From Panacagrimonas sp052386745 (GTDB lineage Bacteria; Pseudomonadota; Gammaproteobacteria; Nevskiales; Nevskiaceae), in contig JBQTJW010000007.1 of assembly GCA_052386745.1 (NCBI GenBank), positions 124,001 through 188,000 of the forward strand: 64,000 nucleotides of DNA. The letters are read 5' to 3'. The position numbers and the translations under genes are program-made. Numbering within the stretch: position 1 is the first letter of the stretch; each line of letters opens with the position of its first letter. The notes below the pieces were generated by a model. The model was not told the origin of the DNA, ran no database searches, and was given only the letters and a program-made list of their open reading frames with translations. Positions 18,527-27,245 of the stretch are shown here, piece by piece.

Positions 18527-20164
18527 TCAGAGGGATTTCAGGTGTGCGGCCAGTCGAACGGCCATTGCCACGATGGTCAGGGTTGGATTGGCATGGCTGC
18601 TGGTGGGGAACACCGCTGAACTGGCCACGAAGCAGTTGGGCGCTTCGAACAGGGCGCAGTTGGTGTCCACCACGCCCGTTTCGGGGCTTGCGCCCATCCG
18701 CGTGGTCCCGATCAGGTGGCCGCCCAGCGGCAAGGAACTCCTGAGCTGGCTGTCGAGCTGCGCTTCGTCAAATTCCAGCGTGGCCACGCCCGAGCGGTTG
18801 ATGGTGTCGCGGAGCAGGTGGAAGGCCCGGCGCGCGCGCTCGAGGTCGGGCTCGTCGATTTTCCACTGGATGCTGACCCTGGGCAGACCGTGCGCATCCC
18901 TGGCAGTCGGATCGAGCTGCACGCGGTTGTTGCGCGAGGGCGTCTGCTCGCAGTTGAATTCCAGCGGATAGCTGCCATCGGCATTGGGCACCAGCGTATA
19001 GGGCAGCTTGCGCGTGGCCAGCACGCGCTTGAACAGCCAGTCGTATCCAAAGCGCAGGAGATCGACGGGGTGCCGGATGACATTGCGCAGGTGGGCCCAG
19101 ATCGAGGATGAGGCTCCGTCCTGCCGGTTGTGCTGAAGGATCGTGCGGTACTCCGCGATCAACACCGCCTTGGCCAGAAAGATGGCCGACATCACCGCGC
19201 TGCCGTGGCGCGCGTCCGCGTAATTGGGAAAATGCAGGCGGAAGGCCGTGTTGAGCAGCCCATGCTGGCGCAGCGCCTCCGGCGTGAACAGGAGCTTGCG
19301 ACGGCAGTAGACCTCGTCCCGGGTCTTTTCGAACCAGAATTTCACCGCCTGCCCGCGCGCGGAGAGTCGGCCGATGGTGTTCTCGAAATGGCAGGCGTAG
19401 TAACGGCCCACCAGGTCGTGCGCATTGCCGATGCCCGCCGGGTCGGACGCCAGCAGCAGGCGCGGCGTTTCGATGCCGCCGGTGGCCAGCACGAAATAGT
19501 CTGCTTCCACGAGATGGCGTGCACCGTCCGGGCCGACCACCTCGATCGATGCGATGCCGCTTCCATCCGGCCGCCGCAGCAACCGCAGGCAGCGGGTGTT
19601 GAGCACGGCGGTGACGTTGTGCGAGCGGGCAATCTTCGCGTGGTAACGCGTGCCGAAATTCGTTGGAAGGCTGTAGCGCTCGATGGCGCCGGTGTTCAGG
19701 ACACCGCCCCCGTCGAGGCCGGCGATGAGCTCGCCAGGCGTGGCCAATGACCCGGACGTGCTGAAATCGGCAGCGCCCGCGTCGCAGTACGCCATGGCCC
19801 GCGGGTAGTGCCGGGCGACCTCGTCGTAGGCGATGGGCCAGCCGCTGTCGGGCAGGTAGCCGCGCGGCTCGAAATCGATGGGGTCGAAGGGAACACATCG
19901 CCCTCCCCAGATTCCGGATGTGCCGCCGAAGCTCACCCTGCGAAAGTCGCGCGCAGCGGGATGCGGGGCCGTCACGGCGCCGTCGTAGTACTCGCTCCCA
20001 TGCGGTGCGTGCTTGATGCCGCCTGCTTCAAGCAGCAGCACGGGGAATCCGCAGCCGTCCAGTTCGCAGGCGAGCGTGATGCCGGCCGGTCCCGCTCCGA
20101 CGATACAGACGCGGGATTTCGCGGGCACGGAAAAATGATCCGAAGGTTTGTTATGCAGCAGCAT
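18527..20164 (-). CDS. GMC-family FAD-dependent oxidoreductase
   Basis: Encodes 546 residues from the ATG at 20164; an open extension to 20350 looks non-coding. A flavoprotein that oxidises alcohols or sugars. The FAD-binding Rossmann motif is near the N-terminus (VCIVGAGPAGITLACEL), followed by FGGTSGIWGGR, an ATGGIETPRLLL segment and a GMC C-terminal domain with HLIGTTRMG, then SSHANPTLTIVAMA. The substrate is unknown. No signal peptide or Tat motif is obvious. It stands alone between cysS and olsB and is transcribed away from olsB, so its pathway is not shown by context. Glucose/choline dehydrogenase-like enzymes are the nearest known class. Confidence 0.85.
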   Translation of the reverse strand: MLLHNKPSDHFSVPAKSRVCIVGAGPAGITLACELDGCGFPVLLLEAGGIKHAPHGSEYYDGAVTAPHPAARDFRRVSFGGTSGIWGGRCVPFDPIDFEPRGYLPDSGWPIAYDEVARHYPRAMAYCDAGAADFSTSGSLATPGELIAGLDGGGVLNTGAIERYSLPTNFGTRYHAKIARSHNVTAVLNTRCLRLLRRPDGSGIASIEVVGPDGARHLVEADYFVLATGGIETPRLLLASDPAGIGNAHDLVGRYYACHFENTIGRLSARGQAVKFWFEKTRDEVYCRRKLLFTPEALRQHGLLNTAFRLHFPNYADARHGSAVMSAIFLAKAVLIAEYRTILQHNRQDGASSSIWAHLRNVIRHPVDLLRFGYDWLFKRVLATRKLPYTLVPNADGSYPLEFNCEQTPSRNNRVQLDPTARDAHGLPRVSIQWKIDEPDLERARRAFHLLRDTINRSGVATLEFDEAQLDSQLRSSLPLGGHLIGTTRMGASPETGVVDTNCALFEAPNCFVASSAVFPTSSHANPTLTIVAMAVRLAAHLKSL

Positions 20165-20426
20165 CGTGAATGATCGGGCTGGCGGTTGAAGCGCGTCGCT
20201 GGCGAACAGGGCGCTGAAGGATGGGCGGTATTCAACATCCGGGCCATGGCGCGGACGGGTCAAGCTTGCATCGAATCGTGGCCGGGAAGCAGTCGTTGTC
20301 CGCGGCGAACGCGGCATTTTCGAAGCGATGACGGCGGGATGGGCTGTCATCCATTCTTAACCCCACGGTCACCTCAGTACCACGCGCCTTTCATAGATTT
20401 CTCAGCGTCAAATCACGAGAAATCCA

Positions 20427-21227
20427 ATGCTGGCAATCATGCAGGATGAGGTTGATCGGGGTGAGCCGCGTGCCGAACCGAGGCAGCGGTTCGCCGTCAG
20501 TTTCGCACGCGATGGCCAGGAGATTCTGGAGTCGCAGCGTTTGCGTTACCGCGTCTTTGCCGAAGAGATGGGGGCCCAGCTGGACAGCGGCAGCGAAGGC
20601 GTCGACCGCGACCAGTACGATCCCTGGTGCCGGCACCTGCTGGTGCGCGATACCGACACCGGCCACGTCGTGGCCTGCACCCGCATTCTCACCGACGAGC
20701 AGGCGCCCAATGCCGGCGGGTTCTACTCGTCGGGTGAGTTTGACCTGTCGATGGTCGACTCGCTTCCGGGCCGCTGCATGGAAATCGGGCGCACCTGTGT
20801 TGACCGCGCCTACCGCAACGGTGCGGTGATCGCGCTGCTCTGGCAGGGCATTGCGGCGCACGTCACGACGGAGGGGTTCGATTACCTGTTCGGCTGCGCG
20901 AGCATTGGCTTGCAGGACGGCGGTGCGCAGGCGCACGCCATCCTCCAGCAGATCCGCGGCCGCCACTTTGTGCCCGAGTATCAGCGAGTGCGGCCGTACT
21001 ATCCGCTCCCGGCCGTTGACGGACGCCCGTCAGACAAGGTTCGTTTGCCGCCCCTGCTGAAGGCCTACCTGAGCCTGGGCGCCAAGGCCTGCGGGGACGC
21101 CTACTGGGATCGCGATTTCAACTGCGCGGACGTGTTCATGCTGCTCAACGTCAGCGACCTGAATCCTCGCTATACCCGTCACTTCCTGGAGCGATCCGCG
21201 ACGACGACGGTCCAAGGGCATGCTTGA
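20427..21227 (+). CDS. Ornithine N-acyltransferase-like GNAT protein (OlsB-like)
   Basis: Encodes 266 residues. It resembles OlsB/hemolysin-type N-acyltransferases, which transfer a 3-hydroxy fatty acid from ACP to ornithine, the first step of ornithine-lipid synthesis. Family features are the early L-RYRVFAEEMGA block, DPWCRHLLVRD, the MEIGRTCVD segment, and FDYLFGCASI with a C-terminal LPPLLKAYLSLGAK. The start may be 20427 or the Met four codons later. It overlaps the acyltransferase gene downstream by 8 nt, which matches the OlsB-OlsA pairing. Whether ornithine or another amino acid is the acceptor is not shown. Confidence 0.82.
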   Translation: MLAIMQDEVDRGEPRAEPRQRFAVSFARDGQEILESQRLRYRVFAEEMGAQLDSGSEGVDRDQYDPWCRHLLVRDTDTGHVVACTRILTDEQAPNAGGFYSSGEFDLSMVDSLPGRCMEIGRTCVDRAYRNGAVIALLWQGIAAHVTTEGFDYLFGCASIGLQDGGAQAHAILQQIRGRHFVPEYQRVRPYYPLPAVDGRPSDKVRLPPLLKAYLSLGAKACGDAYWDRDFNCADVFMLLNVSDLNPRYTRHFLERSATTTVQGHA

Positions 21228-22074
21228 TCCGCGTCCCACCGTCGATCTGCTGAGCGAAACCGAATCGGGCGGCGAGGGCGCCGCTTCTCTGGGCCGCGAG
21301 TTCGGCCCCGGCCGGTCGCCGGCGGCGTCGCTGCGCATGGCGCTGCGTGTAGTTCAGCTCCTTCCGCATGTCGCGTACGGGCTGATTCTCACTGCGGTGG
21401 TCCTGTTCGACTTCACCGGCAAGGTGAGGCGCGAGCGGCTCGCACAGCATTGGTCGTCCCACCTGCTGCGCATACTGGGCGTCCGGGTCCGTGCACGCGG
21501 GCAGGCGGTCGAGGGTGCCAGCATGATGGTCGCCAACCACATTTCGTGGCTGGACATCTCCGTGCTGTTCGCATGCGCCAGGACCCGCTTCGTGTCCAAG
21601 TCGGAGGTTCGAAAGTGGCCGGTGGCCGGCTGGCTGGCCGAAGGCTGCGGCACGTTCTACATCCGTCGCGGAAGGAACGACTCGCGGCCCCTGCTCAACA
21701 AGCTGGTGCCGTACCTGCGCAACGGCGGCTCGGTGGTGGTGTTTCCGGAGGGCACGACGACCGGGGGCGACGGGGTGAGGCTCTTTCACCCGCGCCTGTT
21801 TGCCGCGGCAATCGAGTCCGGTGTCTGGGTGCAGCCGGTGGCCCTGCGTTACGGTCAGGGCGATGGCGGCGTCACCCTGGCCCCATTTGTCGGAGATGAC
21901 GATTTGTTGTCGCACCTGCTGCGACTGCTGCGCAATCGTGTCATGGACGCCGAGGTCATCTTCTGCCCGCCGATTGATCCGGCAGGGCGGTCACGCGAGC
22001 TGCTCGCCAGGATGGCGCGCGCCTCGATCTGCCGTGCGCTGGGCGTCAGCGCTGAAGGCGATAGCGGAGCCTGA
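21220..22074 (+). CDS. 1-acyl-glycerol-3-phosphate / lyso-ornithine-lipid O-acyltransferase (OlsA/PlsC-like)
   Basis: Encodes 284 residues. A membrane-associated acyltransferase of the PlsC family with the catalytic HX4D motif (NHISWLD, residues about 106-112) and the substrate-binding FPEGTTT motif (about 175). An N-terminal hydrophobic helix lies near residues 40-60. By its coupling to the OlsB-like gene (8-nt overlap) it most likely adds the second acyl chain to lyso-ornithine lipid. A general PlsC role in phosphatidic acid synthesis cannot be ruled out. Confidence 0.85.
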   Translation: MLDPRPTVDLLSETESGGEGAASLGREFGPGRSPAASLRMALRVVQLLPHVAYGLILTAVVLFDFTGKVRRERLAQHWSSHLLRILGVRVRARGQAVEGASMMVANHISWLDISVLFACARTRFVSKSEVRKWPVAGWLAEGCGTFYIRRGRNDSRPLLNKLVPYLRNGGSVVVFPEGTTTGGDGVRLFHPRLFAAAIESGVWVQPVALRYGQGDGGVTLAPFVGDDDLLSHLLRLLRNRVMDAEVIFCPPIDPAGRSRELLARMARASICRALGVSAEGDSGA

Positions 22075-22135
22075 ATCGGCCCCTGAAATGGCGCGTGAAT
22101 CTACGCCTGGAGCGGCCGTCCGGCGCCGGGCAGCG

Positions 22136-22141
22136 TAAAAT
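22136..22141 (+). promoter_or_regulatory. Possible -10 element of lipA
   Basis: TAAAAT followed by GGGGC lies 5 nt before the lipA ATG. If used, transcription would begin at or very near the start codon, giving a leaderless message; no ribosome binding site is seen. No clear -35 was found. Confidence 0.35.
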
Positions 22142-22146
22142 GGGGC

Positions 22147-23136
22147 ATGAGTACGACCCCTTCCGCTCCTGCTGCGATCGTTCCCGGTGTGAAGCTGCGC
22201 GGTGCGGAGAAGATGGCGCGCATTCCCATCAAGTTCGAAGCCACCAGCACGTTGCCGCGCAAGCCCCCCTGGATCCGTGCGCGCCTGGGCAGCTCTGCGG
22301 AGGTGGATCGCATCAAGGCGATCCTGCGCGAGCAGAACCTGCACACGGTCTGTGAAGAGGCCAGCTGCCCGAACCTGAGCGAATGTTTCGGCAAGGGCAC
22401 CGCCACCTTCATGATCATGGGCGATGTCTGCACGCGGCGCTGCCCGTTCTGCGACGTGGCGCACGGTCGACCGGAGCCGCTGGACACCAGTGAACCGGTC
22501 AAGCTGGCGCAGACGATTGCGGCATTGAAGCTCCAGTACGTCGTCATCACCAGCGTGGATCGGGATGACCTGCGCGACGGCGGTGCGGCGCACTTCGCCG
22601 CCTGCATCCGGGAATCTCGCGCCGCCAGTCCGGCGCTCAGGATCGAGGTGCTGGTGCCCGACTTTCGTGGTCGCATGGACCCGGCCCTGACGATTTTTCG
22701 GGACACGCCGCCGGATGTGTTCAATCACAACCTCGAAACGGTGCCTCGCCTGTACAAGCAGGCGCGCCCCGGATCGGATTACGACTGGAGCCTGGACCTG
22801 CTGGAGCGATTCAAGGCCCTGCATCCCGATGTCCCGACAAAATCCGGATTGATGCTCGGGCTGGGCGAGGCGATCGAAGAGATTGAACAGGTGATGCACG
22901 ATCTGCGCGCGCACAAGGTCGACATGCTGACGCTCGGCCAGTACCTGCAACCGTCGCGGAACCACCTGCCGGTGGCGCGCTTCGTCCACCCGGACGAGTT
23001 TGATCGCCTGCGCGTGCTGGGAGAGCAGATGGGATTCGCACACGTCGCCAGCGGTCCGATGGTGCGTTCCAGCTACCACGCCGACCAGCAGGCGCATGGC
23101 TTGGTCGATGTGATGCACAGCGGGTCAACGCCGTGA
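22147..23136 (+). CDS. lipA: Lipoyl synthase
   Basis: Encodes 329 residues. A radical-SAM enzyme that inserts two sulfurs into octanoyl groups on lipoyl domains. The auxiliary cluster is held by Cys69, Cys74 and Cys80 (CEEASCPNLSEC) and the radical-SAM cluster by Cys95, Cys99 and Cys102 (CTRRCPFCD). The C-terminus has the conserved VRSSYHAD ending typical of LipA. Its partner octanoyltransferase, lipB, lies 6.4 kb away on the other strand rather than adjacent. It converges with the AAA+ gene. Confidence 0.96.
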   Translation: MSTTPSAPAAIVPGVKLRGAEKMARIPIKFEATSTLPRKPPWIRARLGSSAEVDRIKAILREQNLHTVCEEASCPNLSECFGKGTATFMIMGDVCTRRCPFCDVAHGRPEPLDTSEPVKLAQTIAALKLQYVVITSVDRDDLRDGGAAHFAACIRESRAASPALRIEVLVPDFRGRMDPALTIFRDTPPDVFNHNLETVPRLYKQARPGSDYDWSLDLLERFKALHPDVPTKSGLMLGLGEAIEEIEQVMHDLRAHKVDMLTLGQYLQPSRNHLPVARFVHPDEFDRLRVLGEQMGFAHVASGPMVRSSYHADQQAHGLVDVMHSGSTP

Positions 23137-23195
23137 TCGCCCCGCGCGATGGCGCGTAGCGGCAACCGTCGCGGTAGGCAGATCGGCGAACGAGT

Positions 23196-24515
23196 TCAGT
23201 TGTTGACGCCGTAGATCTTGTGGCTGTGGTGGTCCTTGGGCTCCCACAGCGCGATACCAGACTCGATATCCATGCCGGGAATCATCGTGTCGATGCCGCG
23301 CGAGGCGCAGTCGACGAAGGCCGCTTCGAGAGTCCGGACCAGCGCGCGCGCGTTGCCGTGCCACCGGCATTCGCGGATTCGATCCCAGGCATCGTCCTGC
23401 AGCCCGGTCGGTGCCTTCCAGTTGGTGCAGCCTTCCGAGAGCCGCGCGAGCGTGGTGGCGCAGACGGCAATCATGTCCTCCTCACGCTGGGCAAGCTCCG
23501 GTACTTGTAGTGTGGCGGCGCCAAGACGAGTGAATTCGTCGATATTCACTGACTCCTGCAGATGCTTCCAGCCGCGGTTGGTGGCAAACAGAAGCGCACA
23601 TTCGAGTTTCTGCTTGGCGGCAGCACCAAAAGGCAGGTACTGGCCGTTGTCCAGGGCTTCCATCAGCACCTCCATGACGGGGCCCATCACGCCGTGACTT
23701 TCGTCCAGAAAACAGACGCCGTCACGCGCCTGCGTGAAGGCGCCGATACGAGCCCCCGCGCCGGGAAATGCCCCCGCCACGTGCCCGCACAGCAATGATT
23801 TGACCGCACCCTTGTCGCCGGTGTTTTCGGCGGCAAGGTTCACCGACACGAAGCGGCCCTTGTTGCGGACCAGAAAATAGTAATAGGCCAGCGAGGTCTT
23901 GCCGCTGCCCGGTCCGCCGAGCAGGTAAGCGCGGTGGATGCCGTTTTGCGCGAAGGCCCTGACACGCGCCACCAGGGCCTGGAGCTTGTGGCTGAACACG
24001 AAGAAATTCTTGTAGCTGGCGTTTTCGACTTCGGTCGTCGTCGGCATGCGGATGACGTTGTCCTCCGTCACGGGGTGCATGCGATCGTCAAGGCAGGCGG
24101 ATACGGCGGCGGTGTCCGCCGCAACGAGCAAGCGGACTCCGCCGAGGCGCTGATCGGCGGCACGACGGTCCAGCCATCGGCCCAGGGACACGAGTTGCGA
24201 CGGGCGGATGGCGATGATCAGCGTGAGTGTGCTGCCGCCACGCCGTACGGAGAGGACGGCATCGGCGAGCGGGTCCAGCTTGGAAGGCTCGACGAACAGC
24301 GCCAGCACGAAGTCGCTTTCGATGGATTCCCGATCAAAATTGGCAGGCAGCCCGCGCAGTTCGAGGCGGCGGCCATTGGACAGCTGCTGGTGCAGGACAT
24401 TGGCCCGATCCACGTCCGGCAGGTGCGCATCCCCCATGTAGACGATCATGTCCGGAACGGCATGCCGGTCGGCCGACAGATGCAGCGGTGATTTCTTCGT
24501 GCTGAGCCGGAACAT
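23196..24515 (-). CDS. Orphan sigma54-activator-like AAA+ ATPase without DNA-binding domain
   Basis: Encodes 439 residues from the ATG at 24515, which has a GGGAG ribosome binding site about 8 nt upstream. The C-terminal two thirds follow the sigma54 activator AAA+ layout: Walker A GGPGSGKT (residues 200-207), GHVAGAFPGA (244-253) in place of the canonical GHxxGAFTGA, Walker B FLDES (269-273), an FTRLGAATLQVP segment, and WHGNARAL (385-392) like the usual W-P-G-N-x-R-x-L. There is no C-terminal helix-turn-helix. The N-terminal about 165 residues are a separate alpha/beta domain that I cannot assign. The altered loop (Thr to Pro) and missing DNA-binding domain make a normal sigma54 role uncertain. 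It stands alone. Confidence 0.8.
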   Translation of the reverse strand: MFRLSTKKSPLHLSADRHAVPDMIVYMGDAHLPDVDRANVLHQQLSNGRRLELRGLPANFDRESIESDFVLALFVEPSKLDPLADAVLSVRRGGSTLTLIIAIRPSQLVSLGRWLDRRAADQRLGGVRLLVAADTAAVSACLDDRMHPVTEDNVIRMPTTTEVENASYKNFFVFSHKLQALVARVRAFAQNGIHRAYLLGGPGSGKTSLAYYYFLVRNKGRFVSVNLAAENTGDKGAVKSLLCGHVAGAFPGAGARIGAFTQARDGVCFLDESHGVMGPVMEVLMEALDNGQYLPFGAAAKQKLECALLFATNRGWKHLQESVNIDEFTRLGAATLQVPELAQREEDMIAVCATTLARLSEGCTNWKAPTGLQDDAWDRIRECRWHGNARALVRTLEAAFVDCASRGIDTMIPGMDIESGIALWEPKDHHSHKIYGVNN

Positions 24516-24650
24516 CCGAGTACTCCCGAGTGGATGACCGGATGCTACTGAGCGACGGCACTTCAACCGGGTCACGACCGATGAATAGCGAACGTCCTCC
24601 GATTGGCGGTGAATCGGCTTTCAGCTTTTCTCCTGCGCGAACCCTGCCGC

Positions 24651-25469
24651 TCAGCGCGCCGGGGCCTGGCTAACCAGTTCCGCCCGCAGCGATCGCAGCT
24701 TCTCGCGGACGCGGTCAGCGTTGGCCCGCCCCATGCGGAGCAGCGCCTTCTGTCCGGACGAGCTGCGCTCGAGATCGGCATCCGCGAACTGGTAGAGCAC
24801 TTTCGGGCGGGTCAGGGCGATGGGCTCGTCGACGACGGGCGTGTCGAGCAGATGATCGATCACGATGATCAAACGATCATTGAAGTAACGCGAGCGAGGA
24901 TTTCCGAGCCGATCGTAGGCGTCCTGGAACAGGGGGTAGTAGTGCCGGTACAGGGCGACCAAGCGGGCGGTGTCCACCGCGGCAAATGCACTCACAAGCA
25001 GCGCATAGCGTTGCGCGTTGTCGGTGCCCAGGACCAGGGTCTCACCATTCTTCTGCACGGCGATCTTCCCGGGGACCGAGCGGACCGGGCGCAGCCACAG
25101 CGGCAGCGGATCGCGGTCGAGTGAATCGACCAGCAGCACGATCCGGCGGATGACGTCCCGCGGAATGAACATCGCATCGAGGGGCTCCGGGCCGTAGAGC
25201 TGCCGCAGATCCGCGATGATCTTGCCATCGCTGTCCTCGAGCTGCGGAAGCGGCTTGTCCTGCTCGGACGACGACGGAGCGGGCATCGGATGCTTGATCG
25301 GCGGATCCTCGGACGCCAGTTCCGGTGGAGGGAGCACCTCCTTGGCCGCCGGCCAGGCGCTGACGGGCGCTTCGCCCGCATAGTCCCAGTCGCCGTAGAG
25401 GTAGTAGAACGCCCCCGCGATCACGGCCAGCCCCAGGCCCAGCCCGACCCAAACTGCGCGATTATTCAT
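24651..25469 (-). CDS. DUF3014 domain-containing protein
   Basis: Encodes 272 residues. One N-terminal transmembrane helix (residues about 6-25), then a Pro/Glu/Ser-rich linker (about 35-75), then a periplasmic DUF3014 domain with the family's FIPRDVIRRIVLLVDSLDR-like block, RYALLVSAFAAVD and a C-terminal helical region. Function is unknown in the family. It is on the same strand as the Mla genes, 124 nt downstream of mlaA, and may be a separate unit. Confidence 0.82.
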   Translation of the reverse strand: MNNRAVWVGLGLGLAVIAGAFYYLYGDWDYAGEAPVSAWPAAKEVLPPPELASEDPPIKHPMPAPSSSEQDKPLPQLEDSDGKIIADLRQLYGPEPLDAMFIPRDVIRRIVLLVDSLDRDPLPLWLRPVRSVPGKIAVQKNGETLVLGTDNAQRYALLVSAFAAVDTARLVALYRHYYPLFQDAYDRLGNPRSRYFNDRLIIVIDHLLDTPVVDEPIALTRPKVLYQFADADLERSSSGQKALLRMGRANADRVREKLRSLRAELVSQAPAR

Positions 25470-25592
25470 GCTTCAACGCTCCTCCGTGTGGGACTCGCAG
25501 GATGATGGCCTGCCACTCAAATCGGCTTGCTCCGCCCATGCCGGACTGGCAAGCATCAATATCCCATATAAATTCTGATGGCCGCGGCCGCG

Positions 25593-26312
25593 CTATTCGT
25601 CGAAATCGTAAACCTCGGGCGGTGGATTGCCGTCATAGACCAGGCTTTGCCGCCGCTGCAGGTAGGTTGTTCGAATGAACACGTAGGGATCAAGCTGCTC
25701 GTCCAGCAGGTGGTCGGCGCCGAGCAGGCGCGCCCGGGCGTCTACGGCGGTGGCACCGGTCAGCACGAATCCTTCTCTGCCCTCGACGTAGCCTGTCGAC
25801 GAAGTGAACGCGTCGCCCACGCGCCCGAAAAAATCCCGGCCGTCGCTCGGACCCAGCAGCGGGAGCATCAGGTACAGGCCTTCGCCCGCGCCCCAACGAC
25901 CCAGCGTCTGCCCCAGATCTTCGTTGTTGGGAGGAAGCCCGAGCGGGGTCGCCACGTCCATGATGCCGGCAAGGCCCGCCGTGGTGTTGATGATAAACCG
26001 CCCCAGGTCCTTGCCACCCTGGGAGAATTTTCCCTGCAGCACGTCGTTGACGATGACGGTGGGGTAGAAAAAATTGGACAAGACGTTCCCGATCCCCCGG
26101 CGAATCGGGTCCGGCACGTAGTCGTGATAGCCCTTGGCGACGGGACGCAGCAGGTAGCGGTCCGCTCCACGATTGAACTTGAAGATTCCGCGATTGACCG
26201 TTTCCAGCGGGTCGGACGGCTCATCCGCGGGAAAATGCGCGCAACCGGACAGGGCTGCCAGGCAGGCAGCACCCACGGCGATCCCGACTCGGCGAATGAT
26301 GGCGGCACGCAC
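25593..26312 (-). CDS. mlaA: MlaA/VacJ outer-membrane lipoprotein
   Basis: Encodes 239 residues. The outer-membrane component that removes misplaced phospholipids and passes them to MlaC. The lipoprotein signal has a lipobox L-S-G-C (Cys at about 24). Family blocks include DPLETVNRGIFKFN, the YxDYVPDPIRRGIGN-like region, LGRFIINTT-GL, and the G-x-Y-L-M-LP-LGPS segment. It is last in the mlaFEDCB cluster, 39 nt after mlaB, an arrangement seen in several proteobacteria where mlaA sits with the ABC genes rather than apart. Confidence 0.94.
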   Translation of the reverse strand: MRAAIIRRVGIAVGAACLAALSGCAHFPADEPSDPLETVNRGIFKFNRGADRYLLRPVAKGYHDYVPDPIRRGIGNVLSNFFYPTVIVNDVLQGKFSQGGKDLGRFIINTTAGLAGIMDVATPLGLPPNNEDLGQTLGRWGAGEGLYLMLPLLGPSDGRDFFGRVGDAFTSSTGYVEGREGFVLTGATAVDARARLLGADHLLDEQLDPYVFIRTTYLQRRQSLVYDGNPPPEVYDFDE

Positions 26313-26351
26313 GGAAACTCCCCAGTTAAAGCCGGTGCCGAGACGGGACTT

Positions 26352-26606
26352 TCAGTTGCCCAGACGCAGCACGTTGTTGATTTGCAGAAACTCTAGCAGG
26401 CCGCGCGGTTGTGGTCCTGCGTTGATGAAAATCAGATCCAGGCCCCGGCGATTCGCCCTGCGTGTGATCTCGAGCAGGAACGCGGCCCCCGCACTGTCCA
26501 TACGCTTGATGCCCGACAGATCGATGCATCCACGTCCAGCGAGATCGTCCGCCTGCTGCAGCCACTCGCGCATCCGCGGAAACGACAGTTCCCCGTCAAT
26601 GACCAT
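26352..26606 (-). CDS. mlaB: STAS-domain protein MlaB
   Basis: Encodes 84 residues. A small cytoplasmic STAS-domain protein that stabilises the MlaFE ABC transporter. The conserved CIDLSGIKRMDSAGAAFLLE region includes the Asp-Ser pair typical of anti-sigma-antagonist-like folds. The ATG at 26606 overlaps the mlaC stop (TGATG), which sets the start and implies coupling; the longer open frame upstream is only a shadow of mlaC. Confidence 0.9.
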   Translation of the reverse strand: MVIDGELSFPRMREWLQQADDLAGRGCIDLSGIKRMDSAGAAFLLEITRRANRRGLDLIFINAGPQPRGLLEFLQINNVLRLGN

Positions 26607-27244
26607 CAGCCTTCGCCGGGTTTCTTGAAGAAGCTGTTGGCCTCGAACTTCTTGATGACCGCTTCCAGTCCGTTGGCCTTGATTTCGTTGTTGAGCTGGC
26701 TGCGGAAGTTGGTGATGAGCGAGATGTTCTCCACCGCGATATCGTAGATTTTCCACTGGTCCTCGACTGCATGGACGGAAAAGGCCAGGGCGATGGGCGG
26801 GGCATCCTTCCGCAGCAGCTTGGCATTGACCGTCACGTTCTCCGCGTTGGCAGCTGCATGCACCGGCGCCCACTCGGCCTTGATGCTGTCGTGGTAATCG
26901 AGCATCGCACGCGCGTAGGTGCGGATCAGGGAATTCTTGAACGCCTGTTCAAACCGCGTTCTCTGCTCGGGCGTAGCCGTTTTCCAGTTTCGTCCCAGCG
27001 CCAGCTGCGCAATCTGCTTGGTGTCGAAATTCGGGACGACCTTTTCGTCCACCACCTTGTAGAAGCTTTCCAGGTCCTTGCGATAGCTCTCGTGGTTGGC
27101 GCCGATGAGCGCCTGGAATTCGGTGGTCGCCGCCTTGATGACTTCGTCGGCGGGTTTCGACGGAGCGGCGCCAGCCAGCGGTGCACCCGCAAGGAGAAAT
27201 ACGCTGGGGATCAGATAACAAAGACGCTGGAAGATTGATTTCAC
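26606..27244 (-). CDS. mlaC: Periplasmic phospholipid carrier MlaC
   Basis: Encodes 212 residues. Soluble periplasmic carrier of the Mla pathway. It has a signal peptide (residues about 1-26, ending AGA-APSKP). The Tol-tolerance/MlaC domain is recognisable by VPNFDTKQIAQLALGRNWKTA, the RTYARAMLDY segment and a WKIYDIAVENISLITNFR stretch. Only 1 nt separates its start from the mlaD stop. It overlaps mlaB downstream. Confidence 0.94.
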   Translation of the reverse strand: MKSIFQRLCYLIPSVFLLAGAPLAGAAPSKPADEVIKAATTEFQALIGANHESYRKDLESFYKVVDEKVVPNFDTKQIAQLALGRNWKTATPEQRTRFEQAFKNSLIRTYARAMLDYHDSIKAEWAPVHAAANAENVTVNAKLLRKDAPPIALAFSVHAVEDQWKIYDIAVENISLITNFRSQLNNEIKANGLEAVIKKFEANSFFKKPGEG

Positions 27245-27245
27245 G

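Noticed and set aside
20165..20350. An N-terminal extension of the GMC oxidoreductase
   Set aside because: The Rossmann motif lies near the ATG at 20164, and the extension is Arg/Ser/Pro-rich without signal-peptide features.
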